Assembly (NCBI GenBank): GCA_946407745.1
Contig: CAMJPQ010000022.1
Span: 1 to 49,334 of the forward strand
Source: an uncultured Clostridia bacterium
GTDB taxonomy: Bacteria; Bacillota; Clostridia; Christensenellales; Aristaeellaceae
Direction: 5' to 3'
DNA: 49,334 nucleotides
Part shown: one piece after another, positions 33,459 to 42,423 of the stretch
Layout of the letters: every line of letters starts with the position of its first letter
How positions within the stretch are numbered: position 1 is the stretch's first letter
Notes under the pieces: generated by a model
The model's input: only the letters and a program-made list of their open reading frames with translations
Told to the model about the DNA's origin: nothing
The model's database searches: none
Made by a program: the position numbers and the translations under genes

Positions 33459-34334
33459 TCAGTAGCTGAGCACCTCGTGCCCGGTTTCCGTTACCAGCAC
33501 CATAATCTCCCACTGTGCGGAGGGCTTGCCATCCCTGGTGGAAACCTCCCAGCCGTTTTGCTTGTTGGTCACATGCTCACAGGTTCCCATGTTCACCATC
33601 GGCTCGATGGTAAAGACCATACCCGGCGCCATCAGCATCTCCTCGCCGCGCTTCGTCACGAAGCTGACAAAGGGATCCTCGTGGAACTCCACACCGCAGC
33701 CGTGGCCGCCGATATCGCGCACCACCTGATAGCCGTTGGCCTTCGCGTGGTCGTTCACAGCCTGTCCCACATCGCCAAGGAAACCCCAGGGCTTCACCTG
33801 CTCCAGGCCGAGCTCAACGCACTCCTTCGTGACCTCAACCAGCTTTTTCTTTTCCGGGGACACATCGCCGATCAGGAACATCCGCGAGGAATCCGCGTAG
33901 TAGCCATTCAGTTTGGAGGTGCAGTCCACATTGATGATGTCTCCGCTTTTGAGGATCACATCTTTGCTCGGAAAGCCGTGGCACACCTGCTCGTTGACCG
34001 AGGTGCACACACTGTAGGGAAAGCCCTGATAGTGCAGCGGTGCCGGAATCGCGCCCATGGCCGTGGTCGTTTCATACACAATGCGGTCGATCTCCGAGGT
34101 CGGCATACCCTCGCAGATGACCTCGGCCACCTTGTCCAGCACCGCGATGTTGACCTTGCAGCTCTCTTTGATGCCGGCGATCTGCTCGGCGTTTTTGATC
34201 AGCTTGTGCGAAGGCACCAACGCGCCCTGCCGTTTGAAATCCTGCAGGCGCTCATCGAAATCATAGTGGCAGTTCTTGTACTTTTTTCCGCTGCCGCACC
34301 AGCACGGCAGGTTTCTTCCCAGCTTTTCCAGCAT
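33459..34334 (-). CDS. map: Methionine aminopeptidase with N-terminal SEC-C zinc motif (type 1)
   Basis: 291-residue enzyme removing the initiator methionine. The N-terminus has a SEC-C motif, CWCGSGKKYKNCH (C11, C13, C22, H23), followed by a linker and the pita-bread catalytic domain. Metal ligands are visible in INVDCTSKLNGYYADSS (two Asp), GHGCGVEFHEDP (His), FTIEPMVNMG (Glu) and QWEIMVLVTE (Glu). I choose ATG 34334 because GGAGAG precedes it well; an upstream GTG at 34361 lacks an RBS. The SEC-C motif may help docking to the ribosome. Last gene of the minus-strand unit beginning near 38154. Confidence 0.93.
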   Translation of the reverse strand: MLEKLGRNLPCWCGSGKKYKNCHYDFDERLQDFKRQGALVPSHKLIKNAEQIAGIKESCKVNIAVLDKVAEVICEGMPTSEIDRIVYETTTAMGAIPAPLHYQGFPYSVCTSVNEQVCHGFPSKDVILKSGDIINVDCTSKLNGYYADSSRMFLIGDVSPEKKKLVEVTKECVELGLEQVKPWGFLGDVGQAVNDHAKANGYQVVRDIGGHGCGVEFHEDPFVSFVTKRGEEMLMAPGMVFTIEPMVNMGTCEHVTNKQNGWEVSTRDGKPSAQWEIMVLVTETGHEVLSY

Positions 34335-34381
34335 TTTGCTCACTCTCTCCTGACTGTTCACTTACACTGCCGCGTGGCTTC

Positions 34382-35950
34382 TTATCGGAAGCTCTTCACC
34401 CAGTTCAGCAGTGAATCACGGTAGGTGTTCTCCGCCACATCCCGGCGCATTCTGTCCGTCAGCGGGCCGTTGGCGGCAAGCTTGGCCAGCACCGCGCCCT
34501 GCAGCTCCTCAACGCTCATTTCGTCATACGGCTTGTCGGGCAGCCGGGGCTGCGGCTCACTCGCCTTTACCGGCGCGCTTTCAGCTTTCACCTCTGCCTT
34601 CGGAAGCCGCACGGGTTCAAAAGCCGGCCGGTTTCCGCTCTGCGGCAGCCAGATTTCACCGCCGCACGCGTCCAACTCAACATGCAGGCGTCCGTCCTGC
34701 GCCTCCACCGTCTGTCCGCCGAGGGCACCGGAATAGCTTCCCTCCCCCGGCAGGTCGAACGCGGCGCCTTCCCCGTTGCACACCGTCACCAGTATGTCTC
34801 CCCTTGCGAAGGCGTACTGTGTGGTCGTCAGCTGCAGCTCACGGTATTCGCCGTACCACAGTGCCTGCTCCGCGCCGCGCACCCTGCCCAGGGCTGAGAT
34901 GAGGGAAAGGTAATCCGCCCGCGTCCGCGTCAGTTCCTCCAGCTGCAGCGCTGGGCGCAGTGAGGCATCCGAGCCGCGCTCCTTGCGGCCTTCGATGCCG
35001 AATTCGGACCCGTAATAAATCGAGGGCACGCCGGGCAGGGTGTACAGCAGCACATGTACCGGCAGGAAATGCCGCTTGTCCCGCAGCTTGGTATAGATGC
35101 GCTCCACATCGTGGTTGTCCACAAAGTTGTACAGCTGGATATTCCGTCCCAGCCCCGCGTCCAGCTGGCGCCTGACAGTATGCGCGATCTCAAAGTAATT
35201 GTGATCGTTGTGCGCGCTGTACAGCGCCTTGTGCAGGTGATAGTTGGTCACCGAGTGCAGCGTCTGCCCGTTGGCCCAGCGGGTGTAGTCGCCGTGGATG
35301 ACCTCGCCCATCAGGTAGAAGTCCTGCTTCATCTCACAGGTTGCCCGGCGCAGCTCCCGCATGAAGTCAAAGTCCAGCACATCCGCCGCGTCCAGCCGCA
35401 GCCCGTCAATGTCAAACTCTTCTATCCACATGCGCACCGTATCCAGCAGATAGCCCCTCACCTCCGGGTTGCGCAGGTTGAGCTTGGCCAGCAGGTTGTA
35501 CCCGCCCCAGTTGTCATAGGAGAAGCCGTCGTTGTACTCGTTGTTTCCCCAGAAATTGACGTTGCAGTACCACTGCGCATAGGCGCTGCGCTCGCGGTTT
35601 TCCCGCAGGTCTCGGAAGGCGAAAAAATCGCGCCCCGTGTGGTTGAATACGCCGTCCAGGATGACCCGCAGGCCGCAGGCGTGACACTGCGCCACAAAAT
35701 CGCGCAGGTCATCGTTGGTGCCCAGGCGGCTGTCCACCTTGCGGTAGTCGGTGGTCTCATAGCCATGGCCAACAGACTCGAAGAGCGGGCCGATATACAG
35801 CGCGTCGCAGCCCATGCCGCGGATGTGGCTGATCCAGGGCGAAAGCGCCTTCAGCCGGCCGGCCGGGGCACCGTAGTCATTCAGTGCCGGCGCGCCGGAG
35901 AGTCCGAGGGGGTATATGTGATAAAAACAGGCATGATCGTACCAGGCCAT
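34382..35950 (-). CDS. Cytoplasmic GH13 alpha-amylase-family glycosidase
   Basis: 522 residues, no signal peptide. The GH13 motifs are in order: DGVFNHTG (99-106), GLRLDAADVL with nucleophile Asp187, LMGEVIH with acid/base Glu216, and FVDNHD with Asp281. It therefore cleaves or rearranges alpha-glucosidic bonds of imported maltodextrin or stored glycogen. A beta-sandwich C domain ends around residue 435, then a proline/lysine-rich linker and a helical tail of about 45 residues (from DEMSVEELQGAVLAKL) that is not part of GH13. AAGG lies before the ATG. It follows MATE by 24 bases. Confidence 0.92.
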   Translation of the reverse strand: MAWYDHACFYHIYPLGLSGAPALNDYGAPAGRLKALSPWISHIRGMGCDALYIGPLFESVGHGYETTDYRKVDSRLGTNDDLRDFVAQCHACGLRVILDGVFNHTGRDFFAFRDLRENRERSAYAQWYCNVNFWGNNEYNDGFSYDNWGGYNLLAKLNLRNPEVRGYLLDTVRMWIEEFDIDGLRLDAADVLDFDFMRELRRATCEMKQDFYLMGEVIHGDYTRWANGQTLHSVTNYHLHKALYSAHNDHNYFEIAHTVRRQLDAGLGRNIQLYNFVDNHDVERIYTKLRDKRHFLPVHVLLYTLPGVPSIYYGSEFGIEGRKERGSDASLRPALQLEELTRTRADYLSLISALGRVRGAEQALWYGEYRELQLTTTQYAFARGDILVTVCNGEGAAFDLPGEGSYSGALGGQTVEAQDGRLHVELDACGGEIWLPQSGNRPAFEPVRLPKAEVKAESAPVKASEPQPRLPDKPYDEMSVEELQGAVLAKLAANGPLTDRMRRDVAENTYRDSLLNWVKSFR

Positions 35951-35974
35951 GGAGTACCTTCTTTCAATGCTTTA

Positions 35975-37330
35975 TTATGCAGCCACGCCTTCTGCGGCGC
36001 TCACACGCCGGCGGACCCACAGGTAATAGATAATCCCCGAGATACCGGCAAGCACCCAGGTGATGGGATAGGAGAGATACAGTACCGGCAGCGTACTGTT
36101 TGCCGCAAATACGGTAAAGATATAGATCACGCGGAAGACACACACGCAGAAGACGATGTTCAGCATGGGGAAAACCGAGCGGCCCATGGCCCGGCACACA
36201 TTGCCTGGCACATTCATCCACACGCTGGAGAACTGCGTGACACAGATGACGCTGAGCCGGATCAGCCCAGCCTCGATCACGGCGGGATCCTCCGTGAAAA
36301 TCTGCAGCAGCGTGCCGCCCGCCAGGTACGCAGGTATGCCGAACAGCAGGCCGGACAGTGTGCCCAGCAGCATCGCGCAGATCAGCACCCTGTCAATGCG
36401 GCGGTACTTCTTTGCGCCGAAGTTCTGCCCGGTGAAGCTGATGGAGGCCTGTGAAAAGGAATCCATGGCCACCGAACAGAAGCCCTCGATATTGGCCGCC
36501 GCCGCGTTCCCCGCCATCACAGCCGAGCCGAAGGAGTTGATGGAGGACTGGATGAGGATGTTGGATATGGAGAAGGACGCCCCCTGCAGCCCCGCTGGCA
36601 GGCCGATCTGCGTCATTTTGCCCAGCTTGGACCAGGTGATGCGGGCCTGCTTCCAGTCAAACCGACACAGCCCCTCCGCGCGGCACAGCGCCCCCACCAC
36701 CAGCACGGCGGAAACCGCCTCTGAGATAATGGTTGCGATCGCCACGCCAGCCACACCAAGGTGGAAAATGATGACCAGCGCCAGGTTCAGCGTTACATTC
36801 ACCACGCCGGAGATGGTCATAAAGATCAACGGCCTTTTCGTGTCTCCCGCGGCACGCAGTATGGCAGAGCCGTAGTTATAGACCATCAGTGCGGGCATGC
36901 CGACAAAATAGATGCGGATATACAGCTCCGCCAGGTCGATCACGTCCTCCGGGGAGCCGGCGAGGATCAGCATTGGCCTGGCCAGCACCTGTCCCAGCGC
37001 CACCAGAATCACGCCGAATACCGCGCTGGCGACAATGGAGGTGTGCACCGTTTCCCTTGTGTCCTTTGCCTTCCCTGAGCCCAGGTACTGGGCGGTAAGC
37101 ACATTGGTGCCCACCGACAGCCCCATGAACAGCGTCACGATCAGGTTGATCAGCGGGCCGTTGGATCCGACAGCCGCCAGGGCCTCAGGGCCTGTGAAGC
37201 GGCCCACCACGGCAGTGTCCGCGGCGTTGAACAGCAGCTGCAGTATGCCGGAGGCCATCAGCGGCAGCGCAAAGGCAATCATATAGCCCGCGATCGGGCC
37301 CTCTGTCATGTTCAGGTTGTTTCGCCGCAC
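35975..37330 (-). CDS. MATE-family multidrug/cation exporter
   Basis: 451 residues, twelve predicted membrane helices in two MatE halves. N-terminal half: FALPLMASGILQLLFNAADT and VVGRFTGPEALAAVGSNGP; the second half repeats the fold with GLPAGLQGASFSISNILIQS. These are NorM/DinF-type exporters driven by sodium or proton gradients. GTG 37330 is the start, with AGGAGG 9 bases upstream; it begins 14 bases after the hydrolase stop. Exported compound unknown. Confidence 0.92.
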   Translation of the reverse strand: MRRNNLNMTEGPIAGYMIAFALPLMASGILQLLFNAADTAVVGRFTGPEALAAVGSNGPLINLIVTLFMGLSVGTNVLTAQYLGSGKAKDTRETVHTSIVASAVFGVILVALGQVLARPMLILAGSPEDVIDLAELYIRIYFVGMPALMVYNYGSAILRAAGDTKRPLIFMTISGVVNVTLNLALVIIFHLGVAGVAIATIISEAVSAVLVVGALCRAEGLCRFDWKQARITWSKLGKMTQIGLPAGLQGASFSISNILIQSSINSFGSAVMAGNAAAANIEGFCSVAMDSFSQASISFTGQNFGAKKYRRIDRVLICAMLLGTLSGLLFGIPAYLAGGTLLQIFTEDPAVIEAGLIRLSVICVTQFSSVWMNVPGNVCRAMGRSVFPMLNIVFCVCVFRVIYIFTVFAANSTLPVLYLSYPITWVLAGISGIIYYLWVRRRVSAAEGVAA

Positions 37331-37344
37331 CCGGGTCCACCTCC

Positions 37345-38094
37345 TCAGCGCGATACCAGCCGGCTGCGCACAAAGTGCCTGACCGCTTCGGTCATCTGCT
37401 CCAGGTGGCGGTCGTAGCAGTGGGTCTCGTTCGGTATCATCACCAGGCGGGCATCATGGTATTTCCCTGCCGCCGCTTTTGCCGCGGAAACGAGCACGGG
37501 GTCGTCATCCTCTCCCTGCACCACCAGCACCGGCCCCGAAAAACGCTCCACCGCGTCCTCCACGTGGATCGTCTGCGCGACGCGCACATAGTTGGCGCCA
37601 AGCTGCAGCCCGTTCCATACGGGCAGCTCATCGGGAATATGCACCGGGTCAAAGTGCAGGCCAAGCAGCCTGCCACCGCGTGCCAGGTCGGGTATCATGC
37701 AGGCCGGCGAGAGGGCAATCAATCCGCTCAACTGGTCACTCTTCATGCCGGCGGCCAGCATGGCCGTCAGCCCGCCCTGAGAGTGCCCGCACAGGAAAAC
37801 CTGTGAAACGCCCTTCAGTCCCCGGCCGTAATCAATCACAGCCAGGGCGTCGGTCAGCCATTTATATAGAGTATGCTCGCGGAAGGCGCCCTCGCTTTTC
37901 CCGTGCCCGTACATGTCCGCCCGCAGCGTGGCGCAGCCGCACTCTCTCAGCGCCGCGGAAACAGCCGTCAGGTGGCGCTCGTCCATGTGTCCGGTAAAGC
38001 CGTGAATGATCACCGCCAGCGGAAAGCGCTCTCCCGCGTTCCCGGGCAGTTCCAGCTCGATGTGCACGCGCAGTCCGTCTTCCAGGAGATACAT
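37345..38094 (-). CDS. Alpha/beta hydrolase, cinnamoyl/feruloyl-esterase-like
   Basis: 249-residue serine hydrolase. Oxyanion region VIIHGFTGHMDE, nucleophile elbow GHSQGG, an acidic residue in VVQGEDDDPV and the catalytic His in NETHCYDRHLEQ form a full triad. The small lid and the HGFTGH start resemble intracellular cinnamoyl esterases of gut bacteria (Est1E type), which would free ferulate from plant-wall glycans; other ester substrates are possible. I choose ATG 38094, 7 bases after GGAGG. First gene of the minus-strand unit. Confidence 0.85.
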   Translation of the reverse strand: MYLLEDGLRVHIELELPGNAGERFPLAVIIHGFTGHMDERHLTAVSAALRECGCATLRADMYGHGKSEGAFREHTLYKWLTDALAVIDYGRGLKGVSQVFLCGHSQGGLTAMLAAGMKSDQLSGLIALSPACMIPDLARGGRLLGLHFDPVHIPDELPVWNGLQLGANYVRVAQTIHVEDAVERFSGPVLVVQGEDDDPVLVSAAKAAAGKYHDARLVMIPNETHCYDRHLEQMTEAVRHFVRSRLVSR

Positions 38095-38153
38095 GTCCAT
38101 TCCTCCCTGCATTTTGCCATGGCAGCACCGCGCGTTTAACGCACAGCTACTTT

Positions 38154-38182
38154 ATCATAGCATATTGCCGGGCAAATCACAA
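38154..38182 (-). promoter_or_regulatory. Promoter of the hydrolase-MATE-GH13-map unit
   Basis: On the minus strand TTGTGA (38182-38177), 17 bases, TATGAT (38159-38154). Confidence 0.7.
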
Positions 38183-38305
38183 CCTTCACCGTTGTTCTTT
38201 TCGGCTTTCTGTTTGAAAAGGCTGATGAAATGTGATGCCTGCGGATGTACCGGTGAAGGAATCAGTGTTTCCCTGTATCTGTGTGTTACAAAATGTCCGC
38301 TGCCG

Positions 38306-38335
38306 TTGCCTCATTCACCGTGCCTGTGCTATACT
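38306..38335 (+). promoter_or_regulatory. Promoter of the L,D-transpeptidase/CapA gene
   Basis: TTGCCT (38306-38311), 18 bases, TATACT (38330-38335) preceded by TG, an extended -10. It lies 33 bases before the ATG. Confidence 0.65.
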
Positions 38336-38368
38336 GGGCAGGTATTCCATACAGGAAAGGAACTGTTC

Positions 38369-40816
38369 ATGAACCGGAAAGCCATTCTTCTGCTGGTACT
38401 GCTCGCCCTGCTACCTCTCACTGCCTCCGCTGCGTCCTTTGAGGTCGCATGCGGCGCCATCACCGCCTACGCGGACAATGTGCTCACGGTCACCGCGCCT
38501 GCATCCGGCACGGTCACTGTGACCATCAGCGATGCGTACAACGAATACCGCACGCTCCGTCTGGACGTTGCCGCCGGGGAAAATACCTTCCACTGGGACG
38601 GTCTGCGCGAGGATGGGCAGCGCATCGGCGTCATCAACGGCACCTACACGCTCGGCGCCGTGTTTTCCCCGTCCGAGGGCGAGCGGCTCCGCCTTGAGCA
38701 GCAGGTAGAGGTGACAAAGCCTAAGCAGGCCATGCTTTTCGCCCTGCCCAGCAGCGACAGGCTGTACCTGGGCGGCGGCGAGGACTGGTTTGTGGAAACC
38801 TGCCTGGTCCGCGCGGGAAACATCGTGATGGAGGTCTACCCGGAGGATCAGACCTCCACTCCCGTTCTCCGGCGCTCCTACCGCATCAGCGAAAGCATTC
38901 CGCAGAAATACAGATGGAGCGGCGTCAGCGGCACCGGTGGGAAGGTCTCGCCGGGTGTGTACCGGGTGCGCTATTATGCCGAGGAGAATCCCGACTACGA
39001 TCACTGGGTCACGGTAGAGGCGGCCGAAGGCGCCGCCCCGGAAGTGCCTGTGCAGGAAACCGGAGCGCTGATGCCTGCAGCAGGTATGAGTGACGTGGAA
39101 ATCTGGTCGCTGATGATGAAGCCCTCGGTGGTGGTGGACATCAAGAATGTGAACCACCAGAACGTCTACGCGGAGAAAAGCACAAAAAGCCGCGTGCTTG
39201 GCACCCTCCACGGGCAGTCGCAGGCAGTGGAGGTGCTGAAGGTGCTCGGCGACTGGTGCAGGATACTGGCCTGGCGCCATGAGGACGGCGCGCCGGTGGT
39301 CGGCTATGTGCAGACAAAGAACCTGAAAACCGTTTATCCCAACGTCCATTACGGCCTGCTGATTGACAAGGTTTCTCAGCAGATGACCGTCTATCATGAC
39401 GGCCAGGTGGTCACTGTGCTTCCCGTCTCCACAGGGCTGCCCGCAAAGGGCAAGCTGATCCGCGAAACGGCTGCCGGCTCCTTCCTGACCATCGAGCACA
39501 TGGGTCCCTTTTCAGACGGAGGGTATAAATACGCCTTTCCCATTCGCTATGACGGCGGCAACCTGCTCCACCAGATCGGCTATCCCTCCTCCGCGAAGCA
39601 TCCCGACTTTTCCGCGCAGCTGAAGGAACTGGGCACAAAGGCCTCTCACGCCTGCGTCCGCATCGCGGACCACCCGCTTGACCAGAGCGGCATTGATGCC
39701 TATTGGCTCTGGTCTCACCTGCCGTGGCACACCCGCGTGCTGATCCTCGACGACCCAGAGGCCCGGGAAGCCGCTTATGCGGCCATCACCGGCGCCGCGC
39801 CGGAGCGTCTGGCAGAAGACACCGCTACCTGGGGTGACCTGAAGCCTGTTCAGGATGACGGGACCTGGGCAGGGGACGAGATCCGGCTCACGCTCGGCGG
39901 TGATACGGTGCTGGGCATCCGCGAAACCTGGTGGAGCCGTGACGACGCATTGCCCGCCTTCCTTGAGCGGTACGGCATGGCCTATCCCTTCCAGTCGCTG
40001 CAGGCGCTGTTCGCAAAGGATGATATGACACTGGTGAACCTGGAGTGTGTGCTGAAGAAGAACAACCGGGACGAGGCGCTATACAAGGAGTTCCGCTTCC
40101 GCGGCCTGCCCTTCTGGAGCGAGGCGCTCACGCTTGGCAGCATTGAGCAGGTGAATGTGGCGAACAATCACTTCATTGATTACAAGGCCGCCGGGCAAAA
40201 GGAAACCCTCGCCGCCCTGCGTGAGGCCGGCATCTCCTACAGCGGCTACACCAACACCTTCATCTGGGAGTGCAGGGGGCATCTGATCGGCTTTGCCGGT
40301 ATCCGGGAGACCGTATACCTCAAGGACAAGCAGCTGATCGAGAAGGAGATCCGTTCCCTGCGCGAGCAGGGCTGCGAGGTGGTCATTTACTCCTGCCATT
40401 GGGGCAGCGAATATGCCGAACACCACAACGAGCTGCAGGTGGAGATGGCCAAGGTCGCCGCGGACGCCGGGGCCGACCTGATCGTGGGCACGCACCCGCA
40501 TGTGGTGCAGGGTCTCGATGTGTACGGCCACACTCCGGTGATCTACAGCCTCGGCAACCTGATGTTCGGCGGAACACTGACACTGCCCACCTATGACGGT
40601 CTGGTCATGTCCGTGTCGCTCCGCTTTGACGAAGCCGGCTATATCGGCTGCGCGCTGACCCCTGTGCCCGTGATGACCAGCGGCCAGGCCGCAGAGGGCA
40701 TCAACGATTATCAGCCATGCCCCGCGCAGGGTGCCGACCGGGAGCGGATCCTCTCCCTTGTGCAGGAGGACACCTCTTTCCCGCTGTCCGGCTCAATGTG
40801 GTTCCCGGCGAGATGA
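38369..40816 (+). CDS. Secreted fusion: SH3-like, L,D-transpeptidase and CapA-type domains
   Basis: 815 residues. Signal peptide 1-21 (ILLLVLLALLPLTASA). Two beta-rich regions (about 22-118 and 120-220) with FlgD-like HWDGLREDGQRI and RWSGVSGTGGKVSPGVYRVR patterns; an SH3-like domain at about 252-322 (NVYAEKSTKSRVLGTLHG); a YkuD L,D-transpeptidase at about 326-461 with His401 and the active-site SHACVRI (426-432, Cys429); then a CapA-type metallophosphatase-like domain (about 505-765) with LTLGGDTVLG, VNLECVL, VANNHF, CHWGSEY, GTHPHVVQG and YSLGNLMFGG. The usual L,D-transpeptidase motif is SHGC; here Gly is Ala. Probably a wall enzyme that crosslinks or modifies peptidoglycan and an attached polymer; the CapA part's reaction is unknown. 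Confidence 0.9.
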   Translation: MNRKAILLLVLLALLPLTASAASFEVACGAITAYADNVLTVTAPASGTVTVTISDAYNEYRTLRLDVAAGENTFHWDGLREDGQRIGVINGTYTLGAVFSPSEGERLRLEQQVEVTKPKQAMLFALPSSDRLYLGGGEDWFVETCLVRAGNIVMEVYPEDQTSTPVLRRSYRISESIPQKYRWSGVSGTGGKVSPGVYRVRYYAEENPDYDHWVTVEAAEGAAPEVPVQETGALMPAAGMSDVEIWSLMMKPSVVVDIKNVNHQNVYAEKSTKSRVLGTLHGQSQAVEVLKVLGDWCRILAWRHEDGAPVVGYVQTKNLKTVYPNVHYGLLIDKVSQQMTVYHDGQVVTVLPVSTGLPAKGKLIRETAAGSFLTIEHMGPFSDGGYKYAFPIRYDGGNLLHQIGYPSSAKHPDFSAQLKELGTKASHACVRIADHPLDQSGIDAYWLWSHLPWHTRVLILDDPEAREAAYAAITGAAPERLAEDTATWGDLKPVQDDGTWAGDEIRLTLGGDTVLGIRETWWSRDDALPAFLERYGMAYPFQSLQALFAKDDMTLVNLECVLKKNNRDEALYKEFRFRGLPFWSEALTLGSIEQVNVANNHFIDYKAAGQKETLAALREAGISYSGYTNTFIWECRGHLIGFAGIRETVYLKDKQLIEKEIRSLREQGCEVVIYSCHWGSEYAEHHNELQVEMAKVAADAGADLIVGTHPHVVQGLDVYGHTPVIYSLGNLMFGGTLTLPTYDGLVMSVSLRFDEAGYIGCALTPVPVMTSGQAAEGINDYQPCPAQGADRERILSLVQEDTSFPLSGSMWFPAR

Positions 40817-40868
40817 CAAACGCTCTCTGCATAAACACAGAAAAACCAAACGTGCCGCCCCTATCCTC

Positions 40869-40898
40869 TTGCCCGGAAGCGCCGGGCTGTGGTATACT
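40869..40898 (+). promoter_or_regulatory. Promoter of the DUF1846 gene
   Basis: TTGCCC (40869-40874), 18 bases, TATACT (40893-40898), 31 bases before the start codon. Confidence 0.55.
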
Positions 40899-40929
40899 TT
40901 CACAAATTCATTCATAGGAGGTCAATGTT

Positions 40930-42414
40930 TTGAGCGCGATCGGATTTGACAATGACCTGTACCTGAAAACCCAGTCTGAACACATTATGGAGCGCATCGC
41001 TCACTTTGGCGGAAAGCTGTACCTGGAATTCGGCGGGAAGCTGTTCGACGATTACCACGCATCCCGCGTGCTGCCCGGCTTTCACCCGGACAGCAAGATC
41101 AGTATGCTCGTCAAGCTGCGCGAGAAAACGGAGATCGTCATTGCCATCAGTGCCGCCGATATAGAAAAGAACAAGGTGCGCGGTGATCTTGGCATCACCT
41201 ATGATATGGATCTCCTGCGCCTGGTGGATGCCTTCACCGGGTACGGGCTGTATGTCGGTTCCGTTGTGCTGACGCAGTGGAGCGAACAGCCGGCCGCCGT
41301 GGCCTATGAGAAAAAGCTGAAGGCGCTGGGACTGCGCACCTACCGCCACTATCCCATCGCCGGCTATCCCTCCGCGCTGTCCCTCATCGTCAGCGATGAG
41401 GGCTATGGCCGCAACGACTATATTGAAACCACACACCCGCTGGTGGTTGTCACCGCGCCCGGCCCCGGCAGCGGAAAGATGGCCACCTGCCTCAGCCAGA
41501 TCTACCACGAGCAAAAGCGCGGCATAAAGGCGGGCTACGCCAAATTCGAGACCTTCCCCATCTGGAACCTGCCGCTGAACCATCCCGTGAACCTGGCCTA
41601 TGAGGCTGCCACCGCCGACCTGAACGATCTGAACATGATCGACCCGTTCCATCTGGAGGCGTATGGCAAAACCGTAGTCAACTACAACCGGGATGTCGAG
41701 GTTTTCCCTGTTCTGCGCGCCATGTTCGACCGCATTTTCGGCACAAGCCCCTATCAGAGCCCGACGGACATGGGCGTCAACATGGTGGGCAACTGCATCT
41801 GTGACGACGAGGTGTGCAGGGCCGCCTCCAGGCAGGAGATCATTCGCAGGTACTATGACGCGCTGTGCGAGCGGCGCAAGGGCAACTGCGGAGACGCGCC
41901 GGTGCAGAAGATCGAGCTGCTGATGGAGAAGGCCGGTATCTCCGTGGCCAACCGTCCCGTTGTGGCCGCCGCGAACGTCCGCGCATCTGAGACCGGCGCG
42001 CCGGCCGCCGCGATGCTCATGCCGGACGGCTCCATACTGACCGGGAAAACCTCCACGCTGCTTGGCGCCTCCTCCGCGCTGATCCTCAACGCGCTGAAAA
42101 AGCTGGCCGGGATTGATGACAGTGTGAAGCTGATTTCTCCCCACCTGATCGAGCCGGTGATGGAGTTCAAGGTCCGCTACCTCGGCAATCACAATCCCTT
42201 ACTGCATATTGATGAGATACTGATTGTACTGGCCATTGCGGCGCAGCAGAACGAGGCCGCCAGTGCCGCCTATGCCTGCCTGCCGCAGCTGAAGGGGCTG
42301 GAGGTGCATTCCTCCGTGATCCTGTCCCAGGTGGACGCCTCCACGTTCAAGAAGCTGGGCGTCAACCTGACCTGCGAGCCGGCCTATCAAAGCAAAAAAT
42401 ACTATCACAAGTGA
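40930..42414 (+). CDS. DUF1846 (UPF0371) family protein
   Basis: 494-residue cytoplasmic protein that I recognise as UPF0371/DUF1846 from its start (AIGFDNDLYLKTQSEHIMER) and the segments GKLFDDYHASRVLPGF, APGPGSGKMATCLSQIYHE and NVRASETGAPAAAMLMPDG. The GPGSGK stretch looks like a nucleotide-binding loop. Structures exist for the family but I know of no settled function. TTG 40930 is the start, 8 bases after AGGAGG; an ATG inside that spacer is out of frame. The next gene starts 9 bases after its stop. Confidence 0.85.
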   Translation: MSAIGFDNDLYLKTQSEHIMERIAHFGGKLYLEFGGKLFDDYHASRVLPGFHPDSKISMLVKLREKTEIVIAISAADIEKNKVRGDLGITYDMDLLRLVDAFTGYGLYVGSVVLTQWSEQPAAVAYEKKLKALGLRTYRHYPIAGYPSALSLIVSDEGYGRNDYIETTHPLVVVTAPGPGSGKMATCLSQIYHEQKRGIKAGYAKFETFPIWNLPLNHPVNLAYEAATADLNDLNMIDPFHLEAYGKTVVNYNRDVEVFPVLRAMFDRIFGTSPYQSPTDMGVNMVGNCICDDEVCRAASRQEIIRRYYDALCERRKGNCGDAPVQKIELLMEKAGISVANRPVVAAANVRASETGAPAAAMLMPDGSILTGKTSTLLGASSALILNALKKLAGIDDSVKLISPHLIEPVMEFKVRYLGNHNPLLHIDEILIVLAIAAQQNEAASAAYACLPQLKGLEVHSSVILSQVDASTFKKLGVNLTCEPAYQSKKYYHK

Positions 42415-42423
42415 GGTTGCCTC

